In this document: piece by piece, positions 22,801 through 32,296 of the stretch
How positions within the stretch are numbered: the first letter of the stretch is position 1
How the letters are laid out: each line of letters opens with the position of its first letter
Source: Anthonomus grandis grandis
Taxonomy: Eukaryota; Arthropoda; Insecta; Coleoptera; Curculionidae
DNA length: 64,000 nt
Direction: 5' to 3'
NCBI RefSeq assembly: GCF_022605725.1
Contig: NC_065563.1
Span: forward strand, 11,124,518 to 11,188,517
Position numbers and translations under genes: made by a program
Notes under the pieces: model-generated
Told to the model about the DNA's origin: nothing
The model's input: only the letters and a program-made list of their open reading frames with translations
Databases searched by the model: none

Positions 22801-24290
22801 TATTTCTATAATTTTCTTTGAAAATTTTATTTTTCTCGAGTATAGTATCACGAATAATTGAAATATTCTTAAGAGGCTTGTGAGCAAAGAGGAGCAGTTT
22901 ATTTCCTAATAATTTCATACCAAAACGATTTTTGTACCTCAAAAACTCCTTGAATTAGGGACAATTCTGTCCAACAAGCTCCAAGACCCACCAAACTTGA
23001 AGTTTCAAAGGTATGTTGCAACCTCACGAGTTTTTTTAATTACTGGACATTTTTGCGCCTAACTTTAGAATGACTTAAGATATTTTCATAATTTTTGTAC
23101 ACTAATATAGTGGGATCCTTGAAGATGGATTTGAGGGCAAAAACGTCATTTTGGATTAAGAACTTTGGTAGTTAGGACAGTTTTGGTTGAGGCAATTTTT
23201 TCTATAATTTTCTTAGAAAATTCTATTTTTTTCGAGTATAGTATCACGAATAATTGAAATATCCTTAACAGGCTTGTGGAAAAAGAAAGGCCATTTATTT
23301 CCCAATAATTTCATACCAAAACGATTTTTGTACCTCAAAAACTCCTTGAATTAGGGACAATTCTGTCGAACAAGCTCCAAAACCCACCAAACTTGGAGTT
23401 TCAAAGGTATGTTGCAACCTCAAAAATTTTATTAATTACTGGACATTTTTGCGCCTAACTTTAGAACGAATTAAGATATTTTCATAATTTTTGTACACTA
23501 ATATATTGGGATCCTTGAAGATGTATTTGAGGGCAAAAAAGTCATTTTGGATTAAGAACTTTGGTACTTGGGACAGTTTTGGTTGAGGCATTTTTTCCTA
23601 TAATTTTCTTAGAAATTTTTTACTTTTCCCGAGTATAGTATTACGAATAATTGAAATATTCTTAAGAGGCTTCTGAGCAAAGCGAAGGAATTTATTTCCC
23701 AATAATTTCATACCAAAACGATTTTTGTACCTCAAAAACTCCTTGAATTAGGGACAATTCTGTCCATTAAGCTCCAAGACCCACCAAACTTGGAGTTTCA
23801 AAGGTATGCTGCAACCTCACGATTTTTTATTAATTACTGGACATTTTTGCGCCTAACTTTAGAACGAATTAAGATATTTTCATAATTTTTGTACACTAAT
23901 ATATTGGGATCCTTGAAGATGGATTTGAGGGCAAAAACGTCATTTTGGATTAAGAATTTTGGTAGTTAGGACAGTTTTGGTTGAGGCATTTTTTTCTATA
24001 ATTTTCTTAGAAAATTCTATTTTTTTCGAGTATAGTATCACGAATAATTGAAATATCCTTAACAGGCTTGTGAAATAAGAAAGTCCATTTATTTGCCAAT
24101 AATTTCATAGCAAAACGATTTTTGTACATTAAAAAATCATTGAGTTACAGACAATTTTATTCAAAGTTTTGTCCAAGACTATTTGACTACTTTCATAATT
24201 TTTGTACACCAATACAGTGGGATTCCTGAAGGTGGATTTGAGGTTAAAAACGCCGTTCTAGGCTAAGAACTTCATGAGCGTCAGACAAAG
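16874..24290 (+). repeat. Tandem satellite, monomer about 397 bp, about 18 to 19 copies
   Basis: Taking GAGGCATT as the unit start, units begin at 16874, 17271, 17667, 18063, 18463, 18858, 19257, 19653, 20051, 20448, 20809, 21206, 21602, 21999, 22396, 22793, 23189, 23585 and 23983. Spacing is 395-400 bases except 361 for the unit at 20448, which has a deletion of about 36 bases. The last unit decays after about 24120. Nearly every unit has GGGATCC once, CAAAACGATTTTTGTACC and GACAATTCTGTCC. Units at 21999 and 22396 look identical. Variant blocks (GTAGATAGATTTGAG versus GAAGATGGATTTGAG; GGCTTGTGGAAAAAGAAAGG) recur at intervals, pointing to exchange between units. The array lies wholly within intron 6 of the kinase gene. 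Confidence 0.95.
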
Positions 24291-24314
24291 ATAGCACCTT
24301 TGTCTAACGCTCAT
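24274..24314. other. Strong hairpin at the right end of the satellite
   Basis: ATGAGCGTCAGACAAAG and CTTTGTCTAACGCTCAT form 17-base arms with one mismatch around a 7-base loop. No such palindrome is seen inside the monomers. It may be the trace of a small inserted element or an exchange joint. Confidence 0.75.
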
Positions 24315-24579
24315 TTCCAAGGCCTTGCACAATATTACCTTCTGGCTCCAACATATTCAGTTAGTCATTATTGTTTAGGCCGAATATAATAGTCCAGGCT
24401 TTTTTGTAAAATAATTGCTTACAATAAATCAATAAAAACTAATGCAAAATTACATCATTAGTGTTTGGACTATAAAGACACCTTCCAATAATACTTTCTC
24501 TCTTGGAAGTGTTGTCTTTGTCCAACGAGTCTTTTTTTCATTGACATTAAATTTTAATTTCTCAGACAGCTAGTTGAGG

Positions 24580-24710
24580 CGGTTTTTCAAAGGTGTTTAT
24601 TCTCTTACTTTTAGGCATTTGAAGATATTTTCTTGTCAAATTTGGACCCTTTTTCTTATAACAAACCGCATCAATCGGTCAAATAAACAGCAACAAACGC
24701 GTGAATTGAC
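24580..24710 (+). repeat. Degenerate 0.3-kb repeat, right-hand copy
   Basis: ACAAACCGCATCAATCGGTC followed by AAATAAACAGCAACAAA at 24661 matches the core repeated at 14.5-16.85 kb, with similar upstream phrases. It places the satellite inside this older repeat. Confidence 0.75.
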
Positions 24711-24787
24711 TGATCTCCTTAGCCCACCAGAATGTCAAAAAAAAAACGTTCCCTTCGTTTCACGCGAAAGCCCCTTGTGCCCCCCTC

Positions 24788-25447
24788 TTAAAAATTAAAA
24801 CTTTTAATAAACTTCCTCACTGTGGACCCCACCGAGGACCCCGCGGATGGTCCAGAAACCGAATAATTCACCTTAAACAAATACGGTTGCACATCCGGGA
24901 GCGTCGTGTCAAACACCAAATCGACCTCGCTCCTGGACGGCATCTTGGGCACGTACTCCTGCCTGTTCATCACCTCCGTAATGTACAAAATCTTATCGGT
25001 GAGATGTTCGCCGACGCGTTCCCGACACAGCTGCCTCTGACCCTCGTTCTCCAACGAGATCAACTGGAGACGTACCGTCCACACCTCCCACGGGAGACAC
25101 TCCGGATTCAGGATGTAATAACGGCTCCGTTTCGTTTGGAAAAACTCGAGGGAAATCTGTCCGACGCCGCTCGACTCGTTGCTGCGCAACTGTTCGGAGA
25201 AATTGCTGATTTCCTGTTTCACTTTGCGACTTAACGCGTTCGAGGTGCAACACACGTAAGTCAGATCGATAAAGTCGCAATCTACGTCGGTGAAACCGAG
25301 GGTGCTCACCGAGTAACTGCTCTCGCCGGTGTAACAGAATTTCCCTAAAGTGCGATGGAACAGGACGGTGTGAAATATGCTCGCGACCGCCTCGTCCGCC
25401 TGTCTACCCTCCAAGGTGAGTTCGAAAACTTGAGATCGAGCGTTCAT
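24788..25447 (-). CDS. Atg101: ATG101, autophagy-initiation HORMA protein
   Basis: Single uninterrupted frame of 219 codons, the family's usual length, clearly richer in G and C than its surroundings. It starts MNARSQVFELTLEGRQ and holds family blocks throughout: VLFHRTLGKF, DVDCDFIDLTYVCC, GQISLEFFQTKRSR, CLPWEVWTVRL, EVMNRQEYVPKMPSRSE, DTTLPDVQPYLFKV. ATG101 adopts a single HORMA fold and pairs with ATG13 in the ULK1/Atg1 complex in the cytosol. Residues 110-113 read YYIL, where the human protein has the WF finger (Trp110-Pro111-Phe112); the loop also seems one residue longer. The ATG lies 130 bases downstream of the kinase exon-6 donor, on the same strand. No poly(A) tract or flanking repeats suggest a retrocopy, but absence of introns leaves that open. 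Confidence 0.95.
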   Translation of the reverse strand: MNARSQVFELTLEGRQADEAVASIFHTVLFHRTLGKFCYTGESSYSVSTLGFTDVDCDFIDLTYVCCTSNALSRKVKQEISNFSEQLRSNESSGVGQISLEFFQTKRSRYYILNPECLPWEVWTVRLQLISLENEGQRQLCRERVGEHLTDKILYITEVMNRQEYVPKMPSRSEVDLVFDTTLPDVQPYLFKVNYSVSGPSAGSSVGSTVRKFIKSFNF

Positions 25448-25576
25448 TTTTTTTTTTTATAATTAATTATTTTTGTTTGTTTGTTATCACAGGAAATCAC
25501 AGATAAACCTGAGTAGTAGTAGTAGAAGTAAGATTCAGCGTTGAAATGTTCTTAAATTGTTAAATAAAGGTCATAC

Positions 25577-25735
25577 CCATGTACTTGGGTGTGCCGCAGA
25601 CGGTTCTGGTGGTGTGACCGTACGGTAGCCACTTGGACAATCCGAAGTCAATCAGTTTGATGTTGGCGTCCTTGTTTAGCAGCAGGTTTTCCGGCTTCAG
25701 GTCGCGATAGATCACTCCGGCGTTGTGTAGGAAAT
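25577..25735 (-). CDS. S6kl: S6KL/RSKR-type protein kinase, coding exon 6 (catalytic loop and activation segment)
   Basis: The exon of 159 bases lies between a TTAG acceptor and ATGG|GTATGA. It encodes FLHNAGVIYRDLKPENLLLN, the catalytic loop with YRD for HRD plus the conserved Lys and Asn. Then come IKLIDFGLSKW (DFG magnesium site) and VCGTPKYM at the end of the activation segment. All residues needed for catalysis in this region are present, so this looks like an active kinase. The entry and exit phases match exons 5 and 7. The next exon is 22.6 kb away, beyond ATG101 and the satellite. Confidence 0.95.
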
Positions 25736-25739
25736 CTAA

Positions 25740-26250
25740 TGGAATAAAATGTTGAGTTATTTAGTTTGGTGTGAAATGAATTTTTTTTTTTTTTGTAGAA
25801 ATTATACATCTTAAAATAACAGACATCAATTTTAATTAAACGTGATAAATAAGGGACAGCAGCTACGCGATTATAATACCAAATTTTCGGTTCAGGTAAA
25901 ACCAGCCACCAGCCACCAACAAACAATTTGTTATAAGGCTTTGTCAAATCTGACGTACAGACTTTTAATAAACTTTTATTTAATATAACGATGAAGTTAA
26001 ACCAGTAACAATTATTATTATCGATTATTAAAAAAATAATTTTATCATACTTAGAATTTAATTAAACCAATAGCAGTATCTGAAATATTTTCAATTTATT
26101 TTCCCATCAATCCTATCTGGTCCATTTCAACCATTAAACCTATTGTTAGTAAATTCGAGTCCAAAGACATTGCAATAACTAATTGTAAATGTTTAACTCA
26201 GAAGATCGAAAATAGATCCGAAAAAACAGAGAACAGAACTCGTGATATTT
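25740..26250. other. Start of kinase intron 5, nothing recognised
   Basis: AT-rich intron sequence with no exon or clear repeat. Confidence 0.5.
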
Positions 26251-26252
26251 TA

Positions 26253-26770
26253 CTAAGTGTGGAAAAATAAAATAAAATATATATATTTTATATATAATAT
26301 AAGATATTGGGAAATTTTATTACATTCTAACGAAATAGCGTTTCGTAACTGGTTTAGATTCTCAAATTTTACACTTTTATAAATGACACTTTTTAAATGA
26401 CCCCACAAAAAGAAGTCATTCGGTGAAAGACCAGGTGACCTACCAACCCAAAGTATCCGGTACCGTAGACCAATAATAAATATTGCCGTTAAAAGCATTT
26501 TCCAAATCATTTGATCTTCCTGAACAACTTCTTCCAAGGCGGGTCCAATTTGATTTTGAAATAAGTCCAAATAGGTTTCAGCTGTTAGGTTATAGTGCAT
26601 AAAAAAGGGTCCAATGATATGATGTCCGATAATTCCCATGAATACATTTGTTTTTTGGGGATATTGTGTCCGAGTAAGAACAAAGCGATGTTCATTTTCT
26701 TGGCTCCAATACCGGCAGTTCTGAACATTTGGTTCATTGTTGAGGGTAAATGTACATTAATCGGTAAAAC
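26253..26770 (-). pseudogene. DD41D-like mariner transposase fragment
   Basis: Minus-strand frames carry LNNEPNVQNCRYWSQENEHR, then MGIIGHHIIGPFF, LTAETYLDLFQNQIGPALEE and LSPNDFFLWGHLKSVIY. This is the order of the middle and C-terminal catalytic blocks of the same superfamily as the copies at 0.5-1.25 and 51.3-52.7 kb. The QDGAP block is degraded and the N-terminus is missing. No terminal repeats were found. Confidence 0.75.
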
Positions 26771-26799
26771 AAATATTTCTTAAAAAATTCCTATCATAG

Positions 26800-29190
26800 A
26801 CCGTGCTGATAATGGGAAATGATTTTAAGGTTTAATTAGTGAAGGTTGTAACTGGGTTTTCTTTATAAAAATTTAATCGTAAGCCAGATGCGGCTGTTAT
26901 ACTATTTACCTTGTTAATGGAATGTAGAAATGTTTGTTATTAACGGCATTTAGTAGGTATAAAATTATGTAATTATTACGCGATATAATTGATTCTGCAG
27001 CATATATAGTTTAGGTGAAATTACTTGGACAAGTATAAAAACTAAAAACGTTTAGCACACGGCGTTTTCTTTATGAGGCATTGGCGTGCATATAATTTTT
27101 GTTTCTCTGGTTTTGTATATATAGTAAAAATGTTTTTTTACAACCAACAAAAACATTTATCAATTCACGCAAAAATCATGGTTAGATTTAATGACACATA
27201 TTTTTTACAGTTTTTTTTTAATTATAACAAAAATTATACAATATCGCGTTCCGCGACGCGCTCAACCTGCGGCTCAAAAATCGTGTTTTTTGGCAAATAA
27301 AAACTCATATCTTCGGCTGTATGAATAGCGAAACGATGAAATTTGGCATATGGTCTCTCAATATATTGAGCATGATGGAACACAATACAATAAATTTTTA
27401 GAGCCTCCCGGAAGGGGGCGGTACTGCTCCAAAGTCAAAATTTCATAAAAAATTGTGTTGAATTTGATTTCGTCGCGAGATCTCAATTTTAACGTTATCA
27501 AATAACTTGAAATTTCTAGTCCTAAAAGTCTATACCGAATTACATATCTGTATACTTTTTGGGCCAGATCGGTATACAGGGTGAGAAATTATAAGCAAAC
27601 AAAAGTGAGTAAAATAAAACTTCTTTAGAAGCTAAAAGGTAATTTTTATGAAAAAAAGTGTTTCGGAGAAAAGACTTAGTTTTATAAGGGAAATTACATA
27701 TTTGGGGCTTTTTTATATTTTAGGAGTTCTGGCATTTTCCGCTGAACGGTACTTATTTCGGAAGAAAAAAACATTATGAAAAAAAAGCTTCATTATTTCT
27801 CTTTCAAATGACAAAAACGAAATTTTTGTGAATTATACACGGAGAGCAATAATTATTTTTTTCCATGAGAGTCGCACACAAAAATGATATTTTATTTAAT
27901 AACTTTTTAGTGGCACCATCTGGACGATTTATATTTTCAGGTGTTAAATGCCATAATAAGTCGATTATTTACGTGTAATTAGAATTCTTCTAACATCAAT
28001 AGTTTTTGAGATATTTGAGGTTTCGCGTTTTATTCATTTGCGGCGTCCCTGTATATTAGTAGAAAATGAAACATCTTCTATAAGATCCCAAATTTAGTTT
28101 TACAACAGTTATTAAAATTTCAACATTTTAGCTCTATTAGAAGTACCGAAAAAAAAAGCGTTTTTCTCAAACAAGTCAATTTTCTCACAAGGGTGAAATG
28201 ATCCAATATGGCCGCCAACAGCAAGTACGTCGGCATGTTTTTTTTTTTTTTTGGAAGGGTGTCACAGTTTCGTTAAATTTTCAATGAAAATTACTGGAAA
28301 CCTGTCAATTAAAGGTACCGTCTAATCAGAAAAACTCTGAGCTTTTCGAATACATATGTGCAATCTTTTGAGGAAATTGTGTATTGCGGCCAGGAAAATT
28401 CGGTAAAGTGTTTGACGTCTTCGAAAAAGGCCGTATTTTCCACACAATTCAAGGCCAATTCGGGTGGCTCAAAAACAAATTGGCCCGTTTTATTTGGCAA
28501 CTTTTAAAAATAATGGGATTTATACACCGTGGATCGTATTGATCTATTTAATGTAAAATATGGATTTAGATATTAAGTGAGTTTTAGGATGTTGAAAAAA
28601 TTTTATAAAAATTATTTAAATTTATGCAATTAGGGATTTGAGATTTTGTTAAGGAAGTAATAATTTAATTTTTAAAATTATAGATTTTAGAGTCACGTGA
28701 CCATCTTAATTTTTTTGCTATTTGTCCGATTGGGTTGAAATTTGGTATTTGAGGTTTATTTAGCATACAATTATTAATTTTTTACAAAATTTTGAAATAT
28801 TCACTTAAGGTCATGTGACTATTAAAACTTTCTTCCTATTTGTCCGATTTGATTTATATTTGGTATGTGGGGTTGATTTAGGATGCAATTAATGAATTTT
28901 GACAGATATTTGACATACAACGCGACTAAATAACACACTATGGCTCTTTGAAGCATGATACCCCAATTTGAAATTTCATTGTTAAACGGAATGTTTTGCT
29001 CTTATCGAAATCAAATATAGGTAAGTGAACTTAATTACATATTCATAATTTTGCACCCAATTTTTTTACGTTAAAAAATGCTTATCTATTTAACATCACT
29101 ATCCATCTCTTCATAAACTGAACTGGATTCGTTATTGGCATTAATTATAATTGGAATAATTCGCGGTAAGATGCAGTATTCGCCTTCGAC
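26800..29190. other. Kinase intron 5, no gene
   Basis: Only AT-rich sequence and short TACAGGGTG- or CCCTGTATA-type ends (near 27578 and 28047) that suggest old small mariner-type insertions. Paralogous phrases CATGTGACTATTAAAA and CACGTGACCATCTTAA near 28690-28830 hint at a local duplication. Confidence 0.4.
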
Positions 29191-29194
29191 ACTT

Positions 29195-29290
29195 TTAACG
29201 TGGGATACACAGGTCTTCCACGAATTGGTTCCGAAAAACAAAAATTTTGCACATTCGTGGGTGTGGCAATGCACCGACGATTTTATGACT
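29195..29290 (+). other. Small repeat-protein fragment (HSWVWQ motif), second copy
   Basis: One frame reads DTQVFHELVPKNKNFAHSWV, then WQCTDDFMT. It is related to the fragment at 10120-10320. Confidence 0.35.
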
Positions 29291-29642
29291 TGATGTTTTT
29301 CGAATTTATACGAATAATATTTGTGTTTTTTTTAAGTGCGCAATACCGTTGTATGATGTTTATTTTTATTTTCTTGCCCAAAAACCCTCGTACTAACCAT
29401 CTTGTTTTCCTCCACACTCAGTAGAATATTAAGATCTCTGTTCTCTCTTTCTTCGGCTCTATTTTCGTTATCCTGAGTTGAACATTTACAATTATTTATT
29501 ACGGTACCGTAATGTGGGGCTACTTGCCCACCCCAGGGTAACTTGCACACCACGTGTATTTTTATTTACTTTTTTTTTTAGGTTATGTTATTTTGTGTTT
29601 TATCGCCGGCTTTCTGTTGTTACAGGTAAATAAATTATAAAA

Positions 29643-31259
29643 ATGGTTCGTACGTACAAAAAAATCCCGGGAGCAAGAAATTACCGGAATTACTCAGAGA
29701 ACGCCTTGCGCCAAGCAATAGATGCAGTAAATGCGGGTATGTCGAGGAAATTAACAGCCGAAACTTTTAAAGTAGAACGGACTACGTTAGGTCGAAGACT
29801 TCTTGGTGCACAGTCGAAGTCAGTTGGTCGTCCAAAGGTTTTAAGTGATCAAGAAGAGGCTCTCATTTCAAAGACATTGGGTGTTGTAGCAAATTGGGGA
29901 TTTCCTCTCACAAAAGTTGATATTCGTGACGTAATAAAAAAATTCTTGGACAAACAAGGAAAAAATGTTCGAATTTTCAAAAATAACTTCCCTGGACCTG
30001 ATTTCTTACAATTATTTATAAAAAGGAACCATTTAAGCGTTAGAATGGCTTCAAACATAAAGAGATCCAGAGCATCAGTGGATCGTAATGAAGTTTTAAA
30101 TTTCTTTAATAATATTGACTTAGCAATTAGAGAAGTGAAAAGCTCAAATTTGTATAACTATGATGAAACAACGTTACAGATGATGGGTCCAGGAAGGTGG
30201 TAGTGCCAAGAAACACGAAGAGAGTGGAAACAGTTCAGGAGCATTCCCGGGCTACGATCAGTTTAATGGTTTGTGGAAATGCCAATGGAGACCTTCTACC
30301 ACCACTGGTTGTATATAAAGCTTTGAATCTTCATGACAACTGGACGCGAGGTGGACTACGAGGAACAAAATATGCGAGCAGTGCGAGCGGATGGTTCGAC
30401 ATGAACTTATTCGAAATGTGGTTCTTCCAGCTTTTCCTGCCTCACGTCGAATCCACCAGAGAAAATAACGACCAGATGATTCTCGTTGGTGACAACCTGG
30501 CAAGCCACTTTTCACCAGAGGTGATGGTAGAGGCATGTGGTACAAATAACATCTACATAACTCCCGTCCCAGCCAATGCCACGCATTTAATGCAGCCCCT
30601 TGATGTGGCCGTGTTTGCGCCTATATGAGAAAGGAGTCGCGGTTCCAAGGCTGTATCCCGAAAGAACAATTTCCGAACCTACTGGACAGATTGTGGAAAG
30701 GGGTAAGACAAAATGTAGCAGAGAATCTCAAATCAGGATTTAGAGCAACTGGTTTGCATCCTGCAAATCTCGACGAAGTTTTGAAGCGCATTCCTGGTAG
30801 ACTAGAAGATGCAGACATCGAAACAATCTTAGACAACAGCTTGGTTGATTTGTTGAAAGAGCACCGTGGAACAGGGGTTGAGAAAAAACGCAAAAGGGAA
30901 AAAAAGTCGAACCTGGAAGTGATGCGTCTCGCACTGTTACAAACCCTAATATTTCTGAAAATCCGCTAACCGTTCCTGAGGAATTTCGAACTACAGCCGA
31001 AGAACAGCAACTCCCTACCAGGAAAAGCAAGAGAGAAAGAAAGACTAGTAACTCCCAGTGTGGTATCTGCAAGATTAATTGGAAAGACTACAGAGGCGCA
31101 ATTGATTGGAAGTGTCGAGCTTGGATTTGTGGACCCTGTAATAAAGACAGCAAAGACCCTTATTTTGAATGCGAATGGTGTGAGGATTCGGAAAACAGTG
31201 AATCTCCAGTCGATGACAGTGATGCCAACAAGGACTTCCTAGTTGACAATAATAATTAG
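29643..31259 (+). pseudogene. Second pogo/Tigger-like transposase, frameshifted
   Basis: A gene-length series in three or four frames. From 29643 (ATG) there is an N-terminal helix-turn-helix region, a second DNA-binding domain, and NYDETTL with the first aspartate, up to 30195. From about 30197 come RATISLMVCGNANGDLLPPL, ILVGDNLASHF and HLMQPLDVAVFAP, then a stop at 30628. From 30625 there is a tail with GCIPKEQFPNLLDRLW. To 31259, in another frame, comes a Cys-rich end (CGICKINW, CRAWICGPCNKDS, CEWCED). I count 36 residues between the second and third aspartates. At the 30628 joint a short segment seems deleted. It differs clearly from the element at 5 kb, so it is a separate family. Confidence 0.85.
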
Positions 31260-31509
31260 CCAATGTTTTGTTTTTGTTACACTTGTGATTTTTTTAAAGA
31301 AATGAGTAGCCCTTAAATAGGTCGGTACAATGTAATTTTTGCAAAGTTGTAAAGTTACAATGTACGGGGATACATTGGGAAATGTGCTGAAAACGTGTGC
31401 AAGTAGACCCAGTTTACGGTACCTTTGGACTCGAACTTATTGACAATACGTTTAATAGTTGAAATGGACGGAATGGACTTGGTGGGGATATAAACTAAAA
31501 ACATTTCAG
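31260..31509. other. Spacer between pogo-like remnant and fold-back element
   Basis: Nothing recognised; probably 3' flank of the transposon. Confidence 0.35.
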
Positions 31510-31587
31510 GGTAATCCTGCAGTTTAGCGGCTTTTGTCAAAACTGACGAAAAATGGTCGGGTTTTTTGCAAAATGAGTAGATTTGGG

Positions 31588-31860
31588 GGGTCCGTTAAAG
31601 GGACGTCTTAAAAGGCTTTAAATTTAAATTAATAGCATATATAATGGTCAACGTGATGCCTAGTCGCAAATAGAGTGTAGTTAAGCCGGGTGTAATTGTG
31701 AATCATACGTAAGTAGAAAATCCTATATAATTTTTAAAATTTTGCATTTTTTTACTTCATCCTCACTTTTTTATCAATAAAATGTTCAAACTCAACATTC
31801 TATTTAAAAATTTTCAAAAAAAAATCGGTTTTTAGACGTCCCTTTAACTTTACCGGACCC
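31588..31860. mobile_element. hAT-type MITE inserted in the left fold-back arm
   Basis: A 273-bp insertion begins GGGTCCG and ends CGGACCC. Longer inverted repeats include AAAGGGACGTCT and AGACGTCCCTTT. It is flanked by GATTTGGG on both sides (31580-31587 and 31861-31868). The right arm of the fold-back shows the uninterrupted sequence. Duplications of 8 bp are typical of hAT elements. Confidence 0.85.
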
Positions 31861-32196
31861 GATTTGGGTATATATCTTTCGCTAAGAGTGGCGGAAATCC
31901 AAATTTTTTCACGACGAGGGATTTATCACGCACTAAATCACTCACTATGCGGGACGTGGTTAATCATTAGAATAACCCTGTATTCGATTAGTTTTGTCAA
32001 CAAATAGGTGACAACCTGAGGTGAGGTTAGGTGTGGTGTTGCCAGTTCTCCAGTCAACTGCGTTTTGTCACTTTGCAGCTTAAGCCTTGTCCCCAGCCTG
32101 GCTGACCTTGTCTAAAATGTAAGTATGAAGTTCAGACACTTAGAGTGCTCGTAAATGTTGAGTGTGCTCGACGTTTCAACTCAAGACAATTTATTT

Positions 32197-32296
32197 TAAC
32201 CCAACCCAACCTAATCCAACCCAACCCCTCGTAAATGTTAAGCACACGTTGGGCTTATGCCCCCCGTTGATGGGATGGGATGGGTTGGGTTGGGTA
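32197..32296. repeat. AACCC / GGGTT inverted simple repeat
   Basis: TTAACCCAACCCAACC with more AACCC units (32197-32228) faces GGATGGGTTGGGTTGGGTA (about 32276-32296). It sits in the middle of the fold-back element. Confidence 0.7.

Noticed and set aside
16874..24290. CRISPR-like regular repeats
   Set aside because: The unit is 397 bp and contiguous, without short direct repeats separated by unique spacers; it is satellite DNA in a eukaryotic intron.
24887..25280. Open frames overlapping ATG101 on the plus strand and in another minus frame
   Set aside because: They follow from the GC-rich codon use of ATG101. They show no family motif and have the wrong composition.
32197..32296. Interstitial telomere repeat
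   Set aside because: The unit is AACCC/GGGTT, not the insect TTAGG/CCTAA series.
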